Shown here: piece by piece, positions 9,001 to 11,177 of the stretch
Layout of the letters: the number at the start of each line of letters is the position of its first letter
Numbering within the stretch: the stretch's first letter is position 1
NCBI GenBank assembly: GCA_031254955.1
Contig: JAIRTK010000492.1
Span: 1-11,177 of the forward strand
Origin: Opitutaceae bacterium
GTDB taxonomy: Bacteria > Verrucomicrobiota > Verrucomicrobiia > Opitutales > Opitutaceae
Length of the DNA stretch: 11,177 bases
Reading direction: 5' to 3'
The notes under the pieces: model-generated
Database searches by the model: none
Told to the model about the DNA's origin: nothing
Seen by the model: only the letters and a program-made list of their open reading frames with translations
Position numbers and translations under genes: made by a program

Positions 9001-11177
9001 CCGGCGTGACCGCCACCGCCGCCGGCGGCGGCACCGTGAGCGGAAACGGCGCGCTCACCGGCACCGGCGCGCTGAACCTCGGCTTCGGCGACCTCGCCAT
9101 CCACGGCGCAAACCCGCACCTGTCCGCCACCGGCAGCATCGCGCCCGGAGCGACGCTCACGCTGGACAACGTCGCCGGCCTGGGCCTCACCGGCACCCTC
9201 ACCGCCGACGGCGCGCTGGTCTTCGCCGGCGCGACCGGCACGCACGCCAACGCCCTCGCCGGCGCCGGCCTGGTCAGCGCGACCAGTGCGGCGAACGTCA
9301 TCCTCACCGGCACCAACACCGCCTTCACCGGCACGTGGCAAATCGCCCCCGCCGCCGCGCTCAAAGCCACCGGCAGCGCCAGCCTCGGCGCCGGAAAAGT
9401 GGACAACAGCGGCACGCTGACACTGGGAGCGCCGGCATCCCTGCCGGCATCCGACTGGCAGCTCGCCACGGGCAACCTCCTCACCGGCGGCGGCGTGCTG
9501 GTGAAAGAAGACGCCAACACCATCACCCTCTCCCACTCCAACAGCTACGACGGCGGCAGCGTCATCACCGCCGGCGTGCTCGCCGCGCACGCCGCCGGCG
9601 CGCTCGGCAGCGGCACGGTTACGGCGCAAGCCGGCGCGGTGGTGGAGTTCGACCTGTTCGCCGGCATGATCGACAACCCCCTCGCCGGCACCGGCACCGC
9701 GCGCATCGGCGACGGCGCGCGCGTGGAATTGACCGGCACCAACAGCATCGCCTCGTGGGTGATCGCCGGCGGCGGCACGGCGCGCGCGCAAGACCACCTC
9801 GGCGACGGCGCGGTCCGCCTCGACGCCGGCGGCAACCTCACCCTCACCGCCACCGCGTGGCGCTTCACCAACGCGCTCGCCGGCACCGGCACGCTCACCG
9901 CCGCGCTCGCGCCCGCGACCGGCACGTTCAGCTTCGCGCCCGGCGCGGCGGGCGCGGATGCGTTCACCGGCGCGCTGGCCCTGCAAAGCGGCTTCCTCCA
10001 GCTCGACGCGACCGCCGCCGGCGCGACCGCCGCCACCGGCACCGGCGTCCTGCGCGAAGCCGCGCTCGTCCTGGGCGCGGACGGCGTGGCGCTGCTCGAC
10101 AGCGGCACCTACCACCTCGGCGGGCTGACGTTTGGAGGCGGCCTGTTGAAAATCGAAATGAAGGACGCCACCGCGCCGCTCGGCGCGTTGACCGTGGGCG
10201 ACCTGCGCGCCACCGCGCACAGCGCGGTTGCGCTGGACAACTGGAACAAAGTCGGCGCCGACATGCCCGACGGGACGGACTTTTTCTGGCAGGACAGCGG
10301 CACGGTCTTCCAGGCGCTCGTCACCGCGACGGGTAATGTTTACCAAGCCGGCGCGCAAATGGATTTATACGACTTCGACGGCACGCCCATCAGCGACGCC
10401 AACCGGAAGCAAATCCGCGAAAACGGCGGCGTCAGCGGCACGGCGACCTACGACTACGGCGCGCAGGTGGTGGACAGCGGAACCCGCCACGGCCTCTACC
10501 TCGCCTACATGCTGCGCGAACTTTCCGCCGACAGCGGCACCAGCGTCACCCTCGACAGCGCCGGCACCCTCGACCCGAACGTGGGGCTGACGGCGCGGCT
10601 CACCGGCGGCGGCGGCTTCGTCTTCACCGGCACCGGCGTGTATTACATCGGCAACGACACCAGCGACTACACCGGCACCAGCGCCGTCACCGGCGGCACG
10701 CTGATGCTGGATGCAAACAACGGCTTCGGTCGCACGGCGCGCCTGACCCTGGCGCAAAACACGGAGGTGAGCCTGTATGCGTTCACCCAGACCATCGGCG
10801 CGTTCACCGGCGCCGCCGGCAGCACGCTCGACTTCGCCGCCGGCAGCACGCTGGTCATCACCGGCGGCGACGGCGGCAGCGTGAGCGCCGGCGTGCTCAC
10901 CGGCGCCGGCGCGCTCACCGTGCAAAGCAACACGCTGACCGTGCACAACGCGAACCCCGGCCTGCGCGTGAGCGGCACGATCGAGACCGGCGCCGCGCTC
11001 GTGCTCGACCACGTGCAGGCCCTCGGCGCCGGCGCGCTCACCGCCGACGGCGCGCTGGTCCTCGACGCCGCCACCGGCGCCTTCGCCAACCCCCTCGCCG
11101 GCGCCGGCCTGGTCAGCGCGACCAACGCCGCCAGCATCATCCTCACCGGCACCAACACCGCCTTCACCGGCACCTGG
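3..11177 (+). CDS. Giant autotransporter-type surface protein with PATR beta-helix repeats, partial at both ends
   Basis: One reading frame crosses the entire window with no stop: 3,725 codons, with start and stop both outside. The visible order is signal-peptide tail (residues 1-28), three modules each opening with a W...NW...P segment and closing with an I-x-F ... L-x-P cap, and a fourth module containing a PATR array and two tandem passenger units. The product is Gly/Ala/Thr/Asn-rich, poor in Lys and has no Cys that I could find, as expected for an exported parallel beta-helix. PATR-type repeats (autotransporter-associated beta-strand repeat, TIGR02601/PF12951) occur in passengers of type V autotransporters and in PEP-CTERM proteins; the role is normally adhesion, aggregation or surface coating, which here is inferred only. 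Frame choice is firm: signal peptide, repeats and paralogous units all fall in this frame, while other frames give Arg/Pro/His- or Arg/Ala/Glu-rich nonsense. No enzymatic domain is visible. Membrane attachment (barrel or PEP-CTERM) cannot be judged because the C-terminus is missing. Confidence 0.95.
21..56 (+). repeat. In-frame 12-bp/6-bp tandem repeat in the signal peptide core
   Basis: TTCCCCCTCGCC occurs twice head to tail (21-32 and 33-44), followed by CTCGCC twice (45-50 and 51-56). These encode FPLA, FPLA, LA, LA. Unit sizes are multiples of three, so slippage would lengthen or shorten the hydrophobic core without breaking the frame. Confidence 0.85.
540..650 (+). repeat. PATR copy in module 1
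   Basis: Residues 180-216 carry a canonical core: S-G-A-G-T-R-L-I-K-S-G-A-G-K-L-V-L-N, then N-T-F-D-G-G-L and a closing strand with G-R-L. The K-S-G-x-G-K-L-x-L signature and the F-D/T-G-G turn make this the clearest PATR in the first 6 kb. Confidence 0.85.
1620..1700 (+). other. Junction cap between modules 1 and 2
   Basis: Residues 540-566 read A-D-L-S-K-I-W-F-R-G-Y-D-P-G-A followed by I-L-A-P-V. Key residues are I545, F547, G549, Y550 and P564. The W580...N585-W586...P591 head of the next module follows within about 20 residues. The same I-x-F ... L-x-P then W...NW order is seen at two other places (3561-3741 and 6027-6222). Confidence 0.65.
2050..2350 (+). other. Low-GC island inside the coding sequence
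   Basis: By manual count line 2161-2220 is about 47% GC and line 2221-2280 about 52%, against surroundings well above 60%. The segment uses codons rare elsewhere in the frame (ATA, CTA, AGT, TTG, TTT, GGG, CAT, AAT) and contains a run of seven Ts at 2261-2267. The frame stays open through it and its product is still glycine- and strand-rich, so it is coding. It may be a recently acquired or recombined patch. Confidence 0.7.
3561..3659 (+). other. Junction cap between modules 2 and 3
   Basis: Residues 1187-1219: A-W-R-L-G-Q-I-S-F-T-G-Y-R-S-G-A, then about 17 residues, then W-F-L-A-P. I1193, F1195, G1197 and Y1198 line up with I545, F547, G549 and Y550 of the first junction. The next head (W1227, W1241, N1246-W1247, A-P) follows directly. 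Confidence 0.65.
4500..4640 (+). repeat. Divergent PATR-like repeat
   Basis: Residues 1500-1546. The core lacks K-T-G (G-G-F-Q-I-L-Q-N instead), but the G-N-N-T-F-T-G-G-I-V-L turn and the closing A-D-N-A-F-G-T-G-T-I-R-F strand match the second half of the PATR consensus. Confidence 0.6.
4842..5006 (+). repeat. Divergent PATR-like repeat
   Basis: Residues 1614-1668: T-G-T-G-G-L-R-I start, then E-G-A-N-T-F-T-G-N-T and a closing K-L-E-V-G-H-D-Q-A-L-G-T-G-T-I-R-F. The last part repeats the G-T-G-T-I-R-F of the 4500-4640 copy, suggesting the two are tandem relatives about 370 bases apart. Confidence 0.65.
5211..5328 (+). repeat. PATR-like repeat in module 3
   Basis: Residues 1737-1775: S-G-A-G-A-I-V-R-N then T-L-I-L-T-S-G-N-S-D-Y-S-G-G-T and I-G-T-L-R-V-S. 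The D-Y-S-G-G-T turn and G-T-L-R-V strand are good PATR matches; the Lys of the core is replaced by Arg. Confidence 0.65.
6027..6146 (+). other. Junction cap between modules 3 and 4
   Basis: Residues 2009-2048: A-L-T-A-E-Q-L-A-S-I-Q-F-Y-S-G, a spacer, then Y-Y-E-L-L-P. I2018 and F2020 align with the I-x-F of the two earlier junctions. The next head follows at once: A-E-W2054-R-G-G-G, G-N-W2063, N2068-W2069-F-N-D-V-P-P. Confidence 0.7.
6522..6638 (+). repeat. PATR array copy 1
   Basis: L-T-G-A-A-S-L-L-K-S-G-S-G-T-L-V-L-A-N, then N-I-F-T-G-G-V-T-L-L-G-G-A-I. This is a complete, near-consensus PATR with the K-S-G core at 6546. Confidence 0.9.
6831..6959 (+). repeat. PATR array copy 2
   Basis: I-T-G-S-G-G-I-A-K-T-G-A-G-N-L-N-L-T-G, then P-F-T-G-P-A-A-V-T-G-G-T-L-T-L-D. 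The core K-T-G is at 6855, 309 bases after copy 1. Confidence 0.9.
7125..7253 (+). repeat. PATR array copy 3
   Basis: I-T-G-D-G-S-L-A-L-T-G-G-G-A-L-T-L-S, then R-Y-T-G-N-T-A-I-A-G-G-T-L-T-L-G. The core Lys is replaced by Leu. The closing half shares G-G-T-L-T-L-x-x-x-N-A-L-A with copy 2. Confidence 0.88.
7404..7523 (+). repeat. PATR array copy 4
   Basis: I-T-G-A-A-G-L-L-K-T-G-A-A-A-L-T-L-S-G, then A-H-T-G-A-T-R-V-A-S-G-E-L-V-L-G. The core K-T-G starts at 7428, and its Thr lies 279 bases after the matching Thr of copy 3. Confidence 0.85.
7635..7754 (+). repeat. PATR array copy 5, degenerate
   Basis: I-T-G-S-G-A-V-I-Q-R-G-G-G-E-L-L-F-D-G, then Q-W-T-G-G-A-V-V-E-S-G-T-M-K-V. The K-T-G core has become Q-R-G, but the following strand and the W-T-G-G turn keep the pattern. 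Confidence 0.75.
9431..9448 (+). repeat. REP-like hairpin inside the coding sequence
   Basis: GCCGGCA (9431-9437), loop TCCC, TGCCGGC (9442-9448): a perfect 7-bp stem with a 4-base loop, preceded by GGGAGC and followed by ATCC. GCCGGCATCC is also directly repeated (9431-9440 and 9443-9452). It encodes A-P-A-S-L-P-A-S, an abrupt Pro-containing break in a strand-turn region. Similar sequences (read in another frame as S-A-G-I-P-A) are, as I recall, dispersed repeats in some Verrucomicrobiota genomes. Confidence 0.6.
9483..9614 (+). repeat. PATR copy within tandem unit A
   Basis: L-T-G-G-G-V-L-V-K-E-D-A-N-T-I-T-L-S-H, then N-S-Y-D-G-G-S-V-I-T-A-G-V-L-A, and A-L-G-S-G. The Lys of the core is kept, T-G is replaced by E-D, and the Y-D-G-G turn and closing strand fit. 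Confidence 0.75.
9963..11177 (+). repeat. Large tandem passenger unit, copy B, cut by the window edge
   Basis: Residues 3321-3725. It repeats the landmarks of copy A in the same order: F-T-G-A-L-A-L (9963); G-G-L-T-F-G-G-G-L-L-K-I-E (about 10119-10157); a charged, less repetitive stretch with D-L-Y-D-F-D-G-T-P-I-S-D-A-N-R-K (about 10362-10410); G-L-Y-L-A-Y-M-L-R-E-L (10491-10523); S-D-Y-T-G-T-S-A-V-T-G-G-T-L (about 10662-10703); L-T-G-A-G-A-L-T-V and N-P-G-L-R-V-S-G-T-I; and L-A-G-A-G-L-V-S-A-T with T-G-T-N-T-A-F-T-G-T-W at the last codon. Copy B is closer than copy A to the classical autotransporter pattern (Y-D-F-D-G, G-L-Y-L-x-Y-x-L). The start-to-start offset is 660 residues and shrinks to 613 at the end because of indels. 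Confidence 0.75.

Larger units (their letters stand above)
7983..9962 (+). repeat. Large tandem passenger unit, copy A
   Basis: Residues 2661-3320. Landmarks in order: F-H-G-A-V-E-L at the start; V-E-F-A-G-G-V-F-Q-W-D (about 8142-8174), equivalent to the 'GGLTFxGG' segment of autotransporter passengers; a less repetitive, more charged stretch (about 8250-8600) with W-H-D-L-T-D and G-Y-K-L-A-R-L-E-I-L; N-S-Y-T-G-T-T-T-I-G-G (8751-8783); N-P-H-L-S-A-T-G-S-I (about 9111-9140); L-A-G-A-G-L-V-S-A-T (9255-9284) and T-G-T-N-T-A-F-T-G-T-W ending at 9338; then another PATR at 9483. The order corresponds to what I recall of enterobacterial AIDA-I/EhaA-like passengers ('GLY..YGL..L', 'YQG', 'G.GIVSATA...L.G.NS.F.G.'). 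This match is from memory and needs an alignment. Confidence 0.7.

Noticed and set aside
6330..10358. A 1,342-codon open frame on the minus strand, with similar long ones at 2607-3836, 4524-6044, 3933-4520 and 10365-11012
   Set aside because: All are in exact codon register with the sense gene, so they stay open simply because the sense strand seldom uses TTA, CTA or TCA codons. Their ends fall where the sense frame has such codons (TTA just before 2607, TCA at 4524 and 6330). The products are Arg/Ala/Gly/Glu-rich with no domain or motif.
1..11177. Abundant GCCGGC and GGCGCC palindromes as regulatory or recombination sites
   Set aside because: They follow from Ala-Gly and Gly-Ala codon pairs in a high-GC gene. 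Only the extended stem at 9431-9448 stands out from this background.

Overview
The whole 11,177-base window is one uninterrupted reading frame on the + strand, in the frame whose codons start at positions divisible by 3 (3..11177, 3,725 codons). I translated it end to end and met no stop codon. Neither the start codon nor the stop codon is inside the window. In the text below, residue n means window residue n, which starts at base 3n. There are no intergenic stretches, RNA genes, CRISPR arrays, promoters or terminators. The left edge falls inside the signal peptide, so the gene starts shortly upstream. The right edge falls in the middle of a passenger repeat, so the protein is larger than 3,725 residues.

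The product is a giant, secreted, repeat-built surface protein of the autotransporter passenger type. It is very rich in Gly, Ala, Thr, Leu and Asn, I found no Cys, and it carries many copies of the autotransporter-associated beta-strand repeat (PATR; typical core K-T/S-G-x-G-x-L-x-L ... F/Y-T/S-G ... GG-T-L). These repeats normally form right-handed parallel beta-helix.

Layout: 3-86, tail of a signal peptide ending in Ala-Arg-Ala before Gln; 87-1703, module 1; 1704-3659, module 2; 3660-6149, module 3; 6150-7982, module 4 head with a PATR array; 7983-9962 and 9963-11177, two tandem copies of a roughly 660-residue passenger unit, the second cut by the window edge. Modules 1 to 3 each begin with a Trp-rich 'W...NW...P' segment and end with an 'I-x-F ... 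L-x-P' cap. That cap resembles the C-terminal end, just before the sorting signal, of free-standing PATR proteins in Verrucomicrobiota and Planctomycetota. Module 4 starts the same way but then changes to passenger units resembling enterobacterial AIDA-I/EhaA-type autotransporters.

Organism: the high GC content, the NW/PATR architecture, the cap motif and a REP-like GCCGGCA-TCCC-TGCCGGC hairpin inside the coding region suggest a Verrucomicrobiota member, possibly Opitutales/Opitutaceae. This is inference from pattern recognition and is only moderately secure. Because only one gene is visible, nothing can be said about operon partners. Whether the protein ends in an outer-membrane beta-barrel or a PEP-CTERM anchor lies beyond the right edge.
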